From Rhodobacteraceae bacterium UBA3069 (GTDB lineage Bacteria; Pseudomonadota; Alphaproteobacteria; Rhodobacterales; Rhodobacteraceae), in assembly GCA_002366795.1 (NCBI GenBank), contig DFBX01000123.1, forward strand, positions 1 through 64,000: 64,000 bases of DNA, written 5' to 3'. Positions 9,668 to 18,586 of the stretch are shown here, one piece after another. A program made the position numbers and the translations under genes. Every line of letters begins with the position of its first letter. The stretch's first letter is position 1. The notes below the pieces were generated by a model, which saw nothing but the letters and a program-made list of their open reading frames with translations, ran no database searches and was not told where the DNA came from.

Positions 9668-9696
9668 GTGACGGTTGTGTAACAGCCATATGACAA
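9668..9696 (-). promoter_or_regulatory. Pho box (three 11-bp repeats) upstream of pstS
   Basis: Read on the minus strand, TTGTCAT-ATGG-CTGTTAC-ACAA-CCGTCAC gives three PhoB half-sites (consensus CTGTCAT) in perfect 11-bp register. They lie about 90 bp before the pstS ATG. A weak -10-like GCATAG follows about 5 bp after the last repeat, as expected for a promoter whose -35 region is replaced by PhoB. Confidence 0.85.
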
Positions 9697-9829
9697 TCGT
9701 CGATGCGCAAGTATGCGCGCGCGACCCCGCGATCAACTAAGTATCTGGCTTGGAACGGCTTTTCACGGCGCGCCGCGGTCTCGCGCTCTTTGACATTTTT
9801 TCGGACTTGGCGGAAACCGAAAATAAACA

Positions 9830-10873
9830 TCACGCGGCGCGCGGCAGAATCACGGTGAAACAACTGCCCTGCCCTGGCGTGCTGTCGATTCTCAGCCGAC
9901 CGCGGTGGCGGCTGACGATATGTTTGACAATGGCCAGCCCCAGCCCGGTTCCGCCCATCTCGCGCGCACGGTGGCTATCCACGCGGTAGAATCTTTCGGT
10001 CAGGCGCGGAACATGGATCGGATCGATCCCCGGCCCCGTGTCACAGACCGAGATTTTCAACGCCGGACCGCGAATGGCAGGATCCCGTTCAAGGCCTTCG
10101 ACTGTGACAGTCACGGTCCCGTCCTTGCCGCCATATTTGATGGCGTTTTCGATCAGGTTCACGAACACCTGTCGCAGCTGGTCCTCGTCCGCAGTGACGG
10201 TCGGGTCATGTGCCTGAACGTCCAGACGCATCGTCGTCGCGTTCCTGTCCGCCTGCGGGGCAAGCGCCCTGATGGTCGAGGAAAGAAGCGTATCAAGATC
10301 GACCAGCGCATCGGGGCGGATGCGTTCCTGCCCCTCGACCTGGCTGAGCGACAGCAGATCCTTGATCAGCCGGTTCATGCGCCCTGCCTCAAGCTGCATG
10401 ATGCTAAAGAACCGTTCCTGTGCCTTGGGATCGTTCCGCGCCGGACCTTGCAGGGTTTCGATGAACCCCATCAGCGCGGTCAACGGCGTCCGCAATTCAT
10501 GGCTGACATTGGCGACGAAATCGCGGCGCATCTGTCCGGCCTGTTCCAGCTGTGTCAGATCTTCGAGGCACAGCAACACCCCGTCCACCCGGTTCAGCCG
10601 CAGTGGCGCGCAACTGACGGTAAAGGAATGGTCCTGCGTGCCTTGCTGGATCACGATCCGCGTTTCCTCGCGCTGGCCCGACTGTCGGCACCGTGCAATC
10701 GCCTTGTGCAAGGCCGGTTGACGCAAGACGGTGATCAATGGCTGGTTCATCACCTCGCGCCCCAGCACGGCGCGGGCCTCGGCATTGACGCCAATGATTC
10801 TGTCGCGGACGTCGATCAGCATCGCGGGCTGCGGAATCGCGGCGACCAGGGAGGGGGCGGAGGGGCTATTCAT
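9830..10873 (-). CDS. phoR: Phosphate regulon sensor histidine kinase PhoR (soluble form)
   Basis: 347 residues: a PAS domain (about 10-105), a HisKA domain with phospho-acceptor His125 in NVSHELRTPLTAL, then a HATPase_c domain with N box NLIENAIKYG, G1 DTGPGID and G2 GGTGLGLAIV. The order and the GFIETLQGPA segment after the histidine identify PhoR rather than another kinase. No transmembrane helix is visible: the PAS domain begins at the N-terminus, unlike E. coli PhoR, which has membrane segments there. It should therefore be cytoplasmic and sense phosphate through PhoU/PstB. It opens the pho-pst cluster, 250 bp before pstS. Two TACAAT hexamers at 10920-10939 could be its -10. Confidence 0.92.
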   Translation of the reverse strand: MNSPSAPSLVAAIPQPAMLIDVRDRIIGVNAEARAVLGREVMNQPLITVLRQPALHKAIARCRQSGQREETRIVIQQGTQDHSFTVSCAPLRLNRVDGVLLCLEDLTQLEQAGQMRRDFVANVSHELRTPLTALMGFIETLQGPARNDPKAQERFFSIMQLEAGRMNRLIKDLLSLSQVEGQERIRPDALVDLDTLLSSTIRALAPQADRNATTMRLDVQAHDPTVTADEDQLRQVFVNLIENAIKYGGKDGTVTVTVEGLERDPAIRGPALKISVCDTGPGIDPIHVPRLTERFYRVDSHRAREMGGTGLGLAIVKHIVSRHRGRLRIDSTPGQGSCFTVILPRAA

Positions 10874-11061
10874 TAACAGACCAGTTAACAGATCAGAGGA
10901 GTTTTCCGAGGGTTATGACATTGTAAACGCTGCATTGTAACTTTTTTGTGGATAGGTGGCAAAATCGCGGAATTATCGTTTGGATTTGCGGAAACTTAAT
11001 CCAAACTGGTCGCCAACCGCATGACATCCCTCGTGCGGGCTGCTGTTGCCAGAGGTCATTG

Positions 11062-11481
11062 ATGCTCCAAAATTCCACGCTTTCCGCGTCCCGTCGTCTT
11101 GCCTTGCAGATCGTGCCGATAGCCGGTGCGAAATGCGATGCGACCGCGCGCGCCATTCCATTCACCGCGCTGTCCGCGACACTGTTGAACACGATGAAAC
11201 CCGCGCTGGTCCTGTCTTGGCTGTATACCGAGGATCACGATGCGATGGACATCGCCACACGTCTGGGCGAGGTCGGGTTTCGCGGCTGTTTACGCGTCTT
11301 CACGCGCCCCCTGCTCCGTCCTGGCATGGTTCGGCGCGAACTGGCATCCTGTTGCCCGCAGATGACGCTGGAACTGGAGGAAATAGAGGTCACAGCCGCG
11401 CCACTGCACGCCTATGACGATTTCATCGCCAATCCCGAAACAAACGGGCAAGACATGACCTGCTTGCGCCTGCTGGCCTGA
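11062..11481 (+). CDS. Small conserved-type protein of unknown function
   Basis: 139 residues from the ATG at 11062, which follows AGAGG; the open frame continues upstream but that part has unusual composition. I do not recognise a domain. Features visible are an arginine-rich start, an alanine-rich helix (FTALSATLLNTM), LSWLYTEDHDAMDIATRLGEVGF resembling a response-regulator-like fold, and several cysteines. It stands alone between phoR (divergent) and the carbonic anhydrase gene, ending 7 bp from the latter's stop. Codon use looks like a genuine gene of this chromosome. Confidence 0.6.
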   Translation: MLQNSTLSASRRLALQIVPIAGAKCDATARAIPFTALSATLLNTMKPALVLSWLYTEDHDAMDIATRLGEVGFRGCLRVFTRPLLRPGMVRRELASCCPQMTLELEEIEVTAAPLHAYDDFIANPETNGQDMTCLRLLA

Positions 11482-11488
11482 TCCAGGG

Positions 11489-12016
11489 TCAGACCGGTTT
11501 TAGGCCGTCGCGAAAGCGGCGCATGTTTTCCTGATAATGCAGCGCCGAGGCGCGCAGCCCCGCGATCGCTGCGTCGTCCAACTGGCGCACAACTTTGCCC
11601 GGCGCGCCCATCACAAGGCTGCCATCGGGGATTTCCTTGCCTTCGGTGACCAGCGCCCCGGCCCCGATCAGGCAGTTCTTGCCGATCTTCGCGCCGTTCA
11701 GCACTGTCGCCCCCATGCCGATCAAAGAGTTTTCGCCAATCGTGCAACCATGCAGCATCGCCTTGTGCCCGATGGTGCAACCCGCGCCGATGGTCAGCGG
11801 ATAGCCCATGTCGGTATGCATCACCGTGTTTTCCTGCACATTTGTGCCTTGCCCGATAAGGATCAGCTCGTTATCGCCGCGCAAGGTGCAGCCGAACCAG
11901 ACCGAGGTTGCCTCCTCTAGCAGAACATTGCCGATTACATGGCTGCCGGGCGCGACCCAATAGTCGCCGTTTTCAGGGGTTTGCGGCGCGTGGCCGTCCA
12001 ACGAATAAAGCGTCAT
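11489..12016 (-). CDS. Gamma-class carbonic anhydrase family protein (left-handed beta-helix)
   Basis: 175 residues built of hexapeptide repeats (for example [25 protein letters not shown]). The three metal histidines of the gamma class are present: His67 (VMHTD), His84 (IGHKA) and His89 (MLHGC). This is the YrdA/PaaY-like short branch; whether it hydrates CO2 or acts on another substrate is open, since many members show little activity. The start overlaps the gmk stop as ATGA, so it is co-transcribed with yicC and gmk. Confidence 0.9.
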   Translation of the reverse strand: MTLYSLDGHAPQTPENGDYWVAPGSHVIGNVLLEEATSVWFGCTLRGDNELILIGQGTNVQENTVMHTDMGYPLTIGAGCTIGHKAMLHGCTIGENSLIGMGATVLNGAKIGKNCLIGAGALVTEGKEIPDGSLVMGAPGKVVRQLDDAAIAGLRASALHYQENMRRFRDGLKPV

Positions 12017-12660
12017 GCGATTTCCTCGAATTCCTGTTGCAGGTTGCGGACGTGATCGACCAGCCCGGGCTGTTGCAAGCGGCGCAGGCGCGTGGCGGTC
12101 ACGATGGTTTGCAAGTCAGCGAAGGTGCGTTCAAGATCGTCATTGACCAGCACGAAATCATATCCATCCCAATGGCTTATCTCGTCCCAGCTTTTCTGCA
12201 TCCGCTTGGTGATCACCTCTTCGCTGTCCTGGCCACGGCTGACCAGCCGGCGGTGCAATTCCGCGATTGACGGCGGCAGGATAAAGATCGACAGCGTGTG
12301 CTGCCCAAGCGAGGAATTGCGGATTTGCTGCGCGCCCTGCCAGTCGATGTCGAACAACACATCGTGCCCCGCGTCGATCGCATTCTGCACCGGCCCCTTG
12401 GGCGAGCCGTAGAAATTGCCGAACACATGGGCGTGTTCCAGCATGCCCTGCTGGGCGACCTCGTGCTTGAAATCATCCTCGGTCAGGAAATGGTAATCGG
12501 TGCCGTCCTGTTCGCCGGGACGGGGCTGGCGGGTGGTGGCTGACACCGAAAACGACAAGGTCGGATCCCAGTCAAGCAACCGTTTCGACAGGGTGGACTT
12601 GCCGGCGCCCGAAGGCGACGAAAGGATGATAAGCAAGCCGCGGCGGTTGGGTTGGGTCAT
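12013..12660 (-). CDS. gmk: Guanylate kinase
   Basis: 215 residues. The P-loop is [11 protein letters not shown] at the N-terminus, and the GMP-binding and lid segments follow ([30 protein letters not shown]). It phosphorylates GMP or dGMP to the diphosphate. The ATG at 12660 is chosen because GAGG precedes it at proper spacing; an ATG at 12678 would overlap the end of yicC by 11 bp. It follows yicC, a common pairing, and precedes the carbonic anhydrase-like gene. Confidence 0.95.
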   Translation of the reverse strand: MTQPNRRGLLIILSSPSGAGKSTLSKRLLDWDPTLSFSVSATTRQPRPGEQDGTDYHFLTEDDFKHEVAQQGMLEHAHVFGNFYGSPKGPVQNAIDAGHDVLFDIDWQGAQQIRNSSLGQHTLSIFILPPSIAELHRRLVSRGQDSEEVITKRMQKSWDEISHWDGYDFVLVNDDLERTFADLQTIVTATRLRRLQQPGLVDHVRNLQQEFEEIA

Positions 12661-12667
12661 GTTGGCC

Positions 12668-13558
12668 TCATTCGACATTCTGGACCTGCTCGCGCATCTG
12701 GTCGATCACGGTTTTCATTTCCAGCCCGATCCGGGTCAGGACCGGTGATTGAGCTTTAGAGCATAACGTATTGGCTTCACGGTTGAATTCCTGCATCAGG
12801 AAGTCGAACTTTCGGCCAACCGGCCCCTTGGCGCCCAGCAATTCGCGCGCCGCCGAGACATGGGCGCGCAGGCGGTCCAGTTCCTCGGTCACGTCGGTTT
12901 TGACCGCGATCATCGCCAGTTCCTGCGCCACGCGCCCCTCGTCCACGTTATCGGTATTCTCGATCACGCGGGCCAGTGCGGCCCGAAGGTTGGCGGCTGC
13001 CTCTGCCCGGCGGGCGGTGGCGGCGTCCTCGGACGCGGTGACAAGCGCCGTGACCTCGTCAAGCTGACGGGTCAGGATCTCGGCCAATGCCGTACCTTCA
13101 CGTCCGCGCATAACCTGGAAATCGGCGATCAGCGCCTCTGCCTCATTCAGCAAAATGGGCAGCAGCGACTTGGACTCGCCCTCGTTGCTGGCGGTTTCAT
13201 AAACGCCGCGAAGGGTCAGGATATCCGAAGGGGTCGAAGGCGCCAGCGAAAGCCCCTGTTCCATCGCCTCGGCCTCGATCCGTTTCAGGGCGGTGATGGC
13301 CGATGAAAGCGCCGCCTCGTTCACCGCCAACTGGCTTGTGACCTCTTCGCGGCTCACGCGCAGCGAAAGGGTGACATTGCCACGCGCCAGGGCCTTGGAC
13401 AGCTTTTCGCGCAGTTTCGGCTCCAGCCCCTCGATCCAGTCTGGAACGCGCAGGCGTAGGTCCAGCCCCTTGCCGTTGACGCTTCGCAAATCCCAGGCCC
13501 AGCTATATCCCGCCTCGGCACCCTTGCCTGCGGCGAAACCTGTCATGGATTGTATCAC
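12668..13558 (-). CDS. YicC-family endoribonuclease
   Basis: 296 residues from a GTG start at 13558 that follows GGGGAG and gives the canonical opening VIQSMTGFA; the frame also opens at an earlier GTG (13579) with weaker context. The C-terminal DUF1732 segment is intact ([23 protein letters not shown]). YicC proteins are hexameric RNases that degrade certain small RNAs in E. coli; the role here is inferred. It heads the yicC-gmk-carbonic anhydrase operon. Confidence 0.9.
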   Translation of the reverse strand: MIQSMTGFAAGKGAEAGYSWAWDLRSVNGKGLDLRLRVPDWIEGLEPKLREKLSKALARGNVTLSLRVSREEVTSQLAVNEAALSSAITALKRIEAEAMEQGLSLAPSTPSDILTLRGVYETASNEGESKSLLPILLNEAEALIADFQVMRGREGTALAEILTRQLDEVTALVTASEDAATARRAEAAANLRAALARVIENTDNVDEGRVAQELAMIAVKTDVTEELDRLRAHVSAARELLGAKGPVGRKFDFLMQEFNREANTLCSKAQSPVLTRIGLEMKTVIDQMREQVQNVE

Positions 13559-13807
13559 GCGGAACTCCCCTTTACGCACGAATGATCCCTACCCATTTCC
13601 TCATGCGGGGGCAAGGCGCGCGCTGCGGCATCGGTCGGGCATGGTCCTTGGAAGAGGTTAACCATTGGTATAGAAAATACACACGGTTTTCCTAAATCTG
13701 TGGCATGTTAACGGACAAGTAAGCAGTCCGAAGCCAAGGTTAATGGATCAGCCATTGCCCCTCTGGTCCGGATTGCCGGTTTTACCGTTTGCCAGAGGAT
13801 TGCCCAG

Positions 13808-14542
13808 ATGCGCCGTGAGAATGACACCGATCGGAACGTGATCTCGATGAACCGGTTTGTCGACAAGGAACGCTACCCCCTTTTGGCCGAGGTCGAGGCC
13901 TATTGGGACGGATTGCGCGGCGCGCGGCCCGTGCCGATGCGGTCAGAGGTGGACCCGCGCGGTATCGAACGGGCGTTGGAATATGCCTTTATCCTTGAAC
14001 GCATCGCCCCCGGCGTCGCCCGCCTGCGCATTGCCGGATCGCACCTGACCGACCTGATGGGGATGGAAGTGCGCGGCATGCCGATCACCGCCTTTTTCAC
14101 TCCCGACGCGCGCAAGACCGTCACCACCATGCTGGAGGACGTCTTTTCCGGCCCTACCATCGGCGAGGTGACGCTGAGCGCCGACAAGGGCATCGGCAAA
14201 CCGGCGATGGACGCCAAGATGCTGCTGCTGCCCATGACCAGCGATATGGGTGATGTCAGCCGGATTCTTGGCTGTTTCGTCACCAACGGGCAAATCGGGC
14301 GCACCCCGCGCCGGTTCAACGTGACCGAAACCAAACTGCGCGAGATCACGAACCGCGAGGCACAGCCCTTTGCATCGGCCCCGACGCGGAAATCGCCGGT
14401 GAAGCCATTGAAAGTGTCCGGTTTCGCGGAAACGTCAAAGCCTTTTGCGCGGAATGAACCGCCCAAGACCCAACCGACAGAGCCCAAGCCGGTCAGCAAG
14501 CCGTCGCTGCCACCCTACCTGCGCCTGGTCGAATCCGAATAA
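13808..14542 (+). CDS. PAS-domain protein of the PAS_5 type
   Basis: 244 residues. Residues about 20-165 match the alphaproteobacterial PAS_5 pattern: LLAEVEAYWDGLRG, RSEVDPRGIERALEYAFILE, ARLRIAGSHLTDLMGMEVRG, FTPDARK and a closing LGCFVTNGQIG. A low-complexity proline/lysine/threonine tail of about 65 residues follows and ends in PYLRLVESE. There is no catalytic output domain, so it probably works as a sensory or adaptor protein. Single gene, divergent from yicC across 249 bp and closed by a terminator. Confidence 0.8.
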   Translation: MRRENDTDRNVISMNRFVDKERYPLLAEVEAYWDGLRGARPVPMRSEVDPRGIERALEYAFILERIAPGVARLRIAGSHLTDLMGMEVRGMPITAFFTPDARKTVTTMLEDVFSGPTIGEVTLSADKGIGKPAMDAKMLLLPMTSDMGDVSRILGCFVTNGQIGRTPRRFNVTETKLREITNREAQPFASAPTRKSPVKPLKVSGFAETSKPFARNEPPKTQPTEPKPVSKPSLPPYLRLVESE

Positions 14543-14588
14543 TCTGCCAGCTGGCAGGGAACTGGCCCGAGAAGAGGCCACAGAGGAC

Positions 14589-14617
14589 AAAAGGCAGGCC
14601 ATCACGGCCTGCCTTTT
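14589..14617. terminator. Bidirectional Rho-independent terminator
   Basis: AAAAGGCAGGCC pairs with GGCCTGCCTTTT around a five-base loop. The A/T-flanked stem serves both the PAS gene on the plus strand and the convergent DAHP synthase on the minus strand. Confidence 0.85.
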
Positions 14618-14648
14618 CATTTTATCGCAGTGACTTGCGGGGCGTTCT

Positions 14649-16016
14649 TCAGACAGCGTTCGCCTGGCGCACATCGCGCAGCGCCGACAGTTCCTCGGCC
14701 ACGAGGAAGGCCAGTTCCAGCGATTGCGAGGCGTTCAGGCGCGGGTCGCAAGCGGTGTGGTAACGGTCGCTCAGATCCTCGTCGGTCACGGCGCGCACGC
14801 CGCCGGTGCATTCGGTCACGTCCTGGCCGGTCATCTCGAAATGCACACCGCCGGGGATCGTACCCTCGGCCTTGTGCACACCAAAGAATTCACGAACTTC
14901 ACGCAGCACGGAATCGAAGGGCCGTGTTTTATACCCGGTCGAGGATTTGATCGTGTTGCCATGCATCGGATCGCAGGTCCAAAGCACGTTCGCGCCCTCT
15001 TCCTTGACGGTCTGGATCAGGCGCGGCAGGTTTTCCGCCACTTTGCCCGCACCGAACCGCGCGATCAGGGTCAGGCGCCCCTCTTCGTTCTGGGGGTTCA
15101 GCTTGGCCATCAGCGCCTTCAGATCATCCGAAGTCATGGACGGCCCGCATTTCAGCCCGATCGGGTTCAGCACACCGGAACAGAATTCCACATGCGCCCC
15201 GTCGGGTTGCCGCGTGCGATCACCGATCCAGAGCATGTGACCGGACCCGGCCAGCCATTTGCCCGACGTGGAATCAAGACGGCACAGCGCCTCTTCGTAT
15301 TCCAGCAGCAGCGCCTCGTGGCTGGTGTAGAAATCAACGGTCTGCAGGCTGTGCGCCGTGGCGCTGTTGACACCCGCAGCGCGCATGAAATCCAGCGTGT
15401 CGCTGATCCGATTCGCAAGGTCACGGTATTGTTCAGCTTTCTCGGATTCGGTAAAGCCAAGGGTCCACTGATGGACCTGGTGGACATCCGCATAGCCGCC
15501 CGTGGAAAAGGCGCGCAGGAGGTTCAGCGTGGCGGCGGCCTGGGTGTAGGCTTGCAGCATCTTCGCCGGATCGGGAATCCGCGCTTCGGGGGTGAAGGCC
15601 AGCTCGTTGATGATGTCACCGCGATAGCTGGGCAGCTCGACGCCTTCCACGGTTTCCGTTGGGGCCGACCGCGGCTTGGCGAACTGGCCGGCCATGCGGC
15701 CAACCTTGATGACCGGCACTTTCGCGCCATAGGTCAGCACCATGGCCATTTGAAGCATCACTTTAAAAGTGTCGCGTATCGCATTGGCGCTGAACTGTTC
15801 AAAGCTTTCGGCGCAATCGCCGCCTTGCAGTAGGAATGCCTCGCCGCGCGATGCGGCGGCCAGTTGGGATTTCAGCTTGCGCGCCTCGCCCGCGAAAACG
15901 AGCGGCGGATATTTGGACAACTGGGACTCCACGGCCTCCAATGCTGTCTGGTCCGTATAATCGGGCATCTGAACCCTGGGCTTTGCGCGCCAATCGGATT
16001 TTTGCCACTCGCTCAT
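14649..16016 (-). CDS. 3-deoxy-7-phosphoheptulonate synthase, class II
   Basis: 455 residues, typical of class II (plant/actinobacterial type) DAHP synthases rather than the shorter AroFGH class. It condenses phosphoenolpyruvate with erythrose 4-phosphate as the first step of the shikimate pathway. Diagnostic segments include [73 protein letters not shown] and [15 protein letters not shown]. It is monocistronic, convergent with the PAS gene and divergent from the GlxA-type regulator. Confidence 0.95.
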   Translation of the reverse strand: MSEWQKSDWRAKPRVQMPDYTDQTALEAVESQLSKYPPLVFAGEARKLKSQLAAASRGEAFLLQGGDCAESFEQFSANAIRDTFKVMLQMAMVLTYGAKVPVIKVGRMAGQFAKPRSAPTETVEGVELPSYRGDIINELAFTPEARIPDPAKMLQAYTQAAATLNLLRAFSTGGYADVHQVHQWTLGFTESEKAEQYRDLANRISDTLDFMRAAGVNSATAHSLQTVDFYTSHEALLLEYEEALCRLDSTSGKWLAGSGHMLWIGDRTRQPDGAHVEFCSGVLNPIGLKCGPSMTSDDLKALMAKLNPQNEEGRLTLIARFGAGKVAENLPRLIQTVKEEGANVLWTCDPMHGNTIKSSTGYKTRPFDSVLREVREFFGVHKAEGTIPGGVHFEMTGQDVTECTGGVRAVTDEDLSDRYHTACDPRLNASQSLELAFLVAEELSALRDVRQANAV

Positions 16017-16192
16017 CGTGTTTCTCCGCGTTCTCGGGTCATTTGGTCCGCACTCTATACATAAGCGGGCGGGCCTGCGCCATATGCGGATGCGGAATTT
16101 TCGATCCCTCGGCCTTCGGCCGTGTCCGGTGGGCCTTGATGCGAAAAGGCAAAACTGGTCAAGTGGCGGGCAGATTCTTTCAGGACAAACTC

Positions 16193-17212
16193 ATGACAGC
16201 ACAAAGCAGCCCACGCACCGCGCCGAAAGACCGTGCGGCCACACGGCGTTTCACCTTTGTTTTGCTGGATCGTTTCACGCTTCTCAGTTTTGCATCGGCA
16301 GTGGAATGCCTGCGATTGGCAAACCGGATGGCGGGATACGAGGCCTATAGCTGGCAGCTTGTCGGCGAAGGCGGCGGGACCGCGACCTGTTCCGCGGGAA
16401 CCGAATTCAAACTGGACGACGATCTGGACGAGCTGTCGCGCAACGATGTGGCGCTGGTTTGCGGCGGGCTGGATGTACAGAAGGCCACCACCAAACGGCT
16501 GCTGTCATGGCTTCGGCGCGAGGCCCGCAAAGGCATCGTGATCGGCGGGCTATGCACGGCGGCCTATGTTCTGGCCAAGGCCGGGCTGCTGGACGGCAAG
16601 CGGACCACGGTGCATTGGGAAAACCAGGACAGTTTCGAGGAAGACTTCCCCGAGGTCGAACTGACCAAGCGCGTGTTCGTGATGGACGGCAACCGCTGGA
16701 CCACGGCGGGCGGCACCTCGTCCATCGACCTGATGCTCAAGGTGATCGCATCCGATCTGGGGTCGGAAGTGGCCAATGCGGTGGCTGATCAGCAGATTTA
16801 TTCGTCGATCCGCACCGATCAGGACAGCCAGCGTTTGTCGGTGCCGACCCGCATCGGGGTGCGCCATCCGAAACTGGGCATGGTCATCCAGAAGATGGAA
16901 ACCAATATCGAAGAGCCAATCAGCCCGTCCATTCTGGCCGCCGATGTGGGCATGTCCACGCGCCAGCTGGAACGGCTGTTCCGGCGTTACCTGAACCGGT
17001 CGCCAAAACGCTATTATATGGAATTGCGCCTGTCCAAGGCGCGCAACCTGTTGATGCAGACGGATATGAGCGTGATCAACGTGGCGCTGGCTTGCGGATT
17101 TGCCTCGCCCTCGCATTTTTCCAAATGCTACCGCGCGCAATACGAAACCACCCCTTACCGCGAACGCGGCTCCAGCGGGAACCGCCTGTCGGAAGAACAC
17201 GAAGAAGGCTGA
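16193..17212 (+). CDS. GlxA-family AraC-type transcriptional regulator
   Basis: 339 residues from the ATG at 16193 (weak AGGA site). The N-terminal DJ-1/PfpI-like amidotransferase fold keeps a cysteine at the nucleophile elbow (GGLCTAAYVLA, Cys121). The C-terminal AraC domain shows both helix-turn-helix units (SPSILAADVGMSTRQLERLF and INVALACGFASPSHFSKCYR). It lies 100 bp upstream of a branched-chain-type transporter on the same strand, so it could control that operon. Related proteins regulate carnitine, choline or arginine catabolism; the effector here is unknown. Confidence 0.88.
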   Translation: MTAQSSPRTAPKDRAATRRFTFVLLDRFTLLSFASAVECLRLANRMAGYEAYSWQLVGEGGGTATCSAGTEFKLDDDLDELSRNDVALVCGGLDVQKATTKRLLSWLRREARKGIVIGGLCTAAYVLAKAGLLDGKRTTVHWENQDSFEEDFPEVELTKRVFVMDGNRWTTAGGTSSIDLMLKVIASDLGSEVANAVADQQIYSSIRTDQDSQRLSVPTRIGVRHPKLGMVIQKMETNIEEPISPSILAADVGMSTRQLERLFRRYLNRSPKRYYMELRLSKARNLLMQTDMSVINVALACGFASPSHFSKCYRAQYETTPYRERGSSGNRLSEEHEEG

Positions 17213-17312
17213 CGTATGGGAAGATTCGACCATGCGATCAAGGTGCTTTTCTTTTCCGGAAAGCCGCAATAGGCTCCGCGCCGGACCTTTCGTTCCAACT
17301 AGGGAGAATGAC

Positions 17313-18494
17313 ATGAAAAAGCTGCTGATGGCCACTGCCGCCTCCGCATTGCTGGCCGGGGCTGCCTCGGCCGAAGAAATCAAGCTGGGTGTGATCCTTG
17401 GCTTTACAGGCCCGATTGAATCGCTGACGCCGAACATGGCGGCCGGTGCCGAACTGGCCATGAAAGAAGTCAGCGACAGCGGCAAGCTGCTGGACGGATC
17501 GACCGTTGCATCCGTGCGCGCCGATTCCACCTGCGTTGACGCGGGCGCGGCCACGGCTGCCGCCGAACGCCTGATCACCTCTGAAGGGGTCAAGGGCATC
17601 ATGGGCGCGGACTGCTCGGGCGTGACCGGCGCCGTGTTGGCCAACGCCGCCGTGCCGAACGGTATCGTGATGGTGTCGCCATCTGCCACCTCGCCCGCAT
17701 TGTCGGATGCAGAGGACAACGGGCTGTTCTTCCGCACCGCACCGTCGGATGCGCGCCAAGGCAAAGTCATGACCCAGGTTCTGCTGGACCAGGGCGTGAA
17801 ATCCGTTGCGCTGACCTACACCAACAACGACTATGGCAAGGGCCTGGCCGACAGCTTCCAGAAGGCGTTCGAAGCGGCTGGCGGCGAAGTCACCATTTCC
17901 GCCGCGCATGAAGACGGCAAAGCGGACTATTCTGCCGAGGTCGGCGCACTGGCCGCGGCTGGCGGTGACCGTCTGGTCGTCGCGGGTTATGTTGACCAGG
18001 GCGGCAACGGCATCGTGCGCGCGGCGCTGGATGCGGGTGCCTTCGATACGTTCCACTTCCCTGACGGGATGATCGGCGCGAAGCTGGAAGAAGACTTCGG
18101 CAGCGACATCGACGGCTCTACCGGCCAGGTGCCCGGCACCGACAGCCCGGGCGCGGCCAAGTTCGCCGAAGTGGTGGGCGATGCGATCGACGTGTCCTCG
18201 CCCTACGTGGGCGAAAGCTATGACGCGGCCGCGCTGATCATGCTGGCCATGCAGGCCGCCGGTTCTTCGGATCCGTCTGCCTACAAGGACAAAATGATGG
18301 AAGTGGCCAACGCCCCAGGCGAGCCGATCTATCCGGGCGAACTGGCCAAGGCGCTTGAGATCATCGCGGGCGGCGGCGACATCGACTATGTCGGCGCAAC
18401 CGCCGTGGAACTGATCGGGCCCGGCGAAGCGGCTGGCGGCTACCGCGAGATCGTGTTCAAAGGCGGCAAGATGGAAACCGTCGGCTACCGTTGA
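17313..18494 (+). CDS. Periplasmic binding protein of a branched-chain amino acid-type ABC transporter
   Basis: 393 residues with a signal peptide (MKKLLMATAASALLAGAASA, cleavage before EEI). It has the Peripla_BP_6 fold: KLGVILGFTGPIESLTP, a GADCSGVTGAVLANAAVPNG ligand loop, SPSATSPALSD and YTNNDYGKGLADSF. It would bind branched-chain or related amino acids outside the inner membrane. AGGGAG precedes the ATG. It is the first of five co-oriented genes in the order binding protein, LivG, LivF, LivH, LivM, and is followed by a stem-loop that may favour its expression. The substrate cannot be read. Confidence 0.92.
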   Translation: MKKLLMATAASALLAGAASAEEIKLGVILGFTGPIESLTPNMAAGAELAMKEVSDSGKLLDGSTVASVRADSTCVDAGAATAAAERLITSEGVKGIMGADCSGVTGAVLANAAVPNGIVMVSPSATSPALSDAEDNGLFFRTAPSDARQGKVMTQVLLDQGVKSVALTYTNNDYGKGLADSFQKAFEAAGGEVTISAAHEDGKADYSAEVGALAAAGGDRLVVAGYVDQGGNGIVRAALDAGAFDTFHFPDGMIGAKLEEDFGSDIDGSTGQVPGTDSPGAAKFAEVVGDAIDVSSPYVGESYDAAALIMLAMQAAGSSDPSAYKDKMMEVANAPGEPIYPGELAKALEIIAGGGDIDYVGATAVELIGPGEAAGGYREIVFKGGKMETVGYR

Positions 18495-18520
18495 TCGGTC
18501 AGACATATGAAACCAAGGGC

Positions 18521-18540
18521 AGCCCGGAATTTTCCGGGCT
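18521..18540 (+). promoter_or_regulatory. Intercistronic stem-loop after the binding-protein gene
   Basis: AGCCCGGAA and TTCCGGGCT form an almost continuous 20-base palindrome 26 bp after the stop codon, followed by only a weak GTTCCTAT tract. It is better read as a 3'-end stabiliser or partial terminator that reduces readthrough into livG. Confidence 0.65.
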
Positions 18541-18586
18541 GTTCCTATAGTTAGACGGCGAAATTGAACCGCCGCGGGGGATGTCA

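Noticed and set aside
13680..13720. A CtrA box (TTAA-N7-TTAA) before the PAS gene.
   Set aside because: TTAACGGACAAGTAAG lacks the second TTAA at the right spacing.
16550..17770. A 406-codon frame opposite the GlxA-type regulator and binding-protein start.
   Set aside because: It spans the intergenic region and two strongly supported genes on the other strand and shows no domain.
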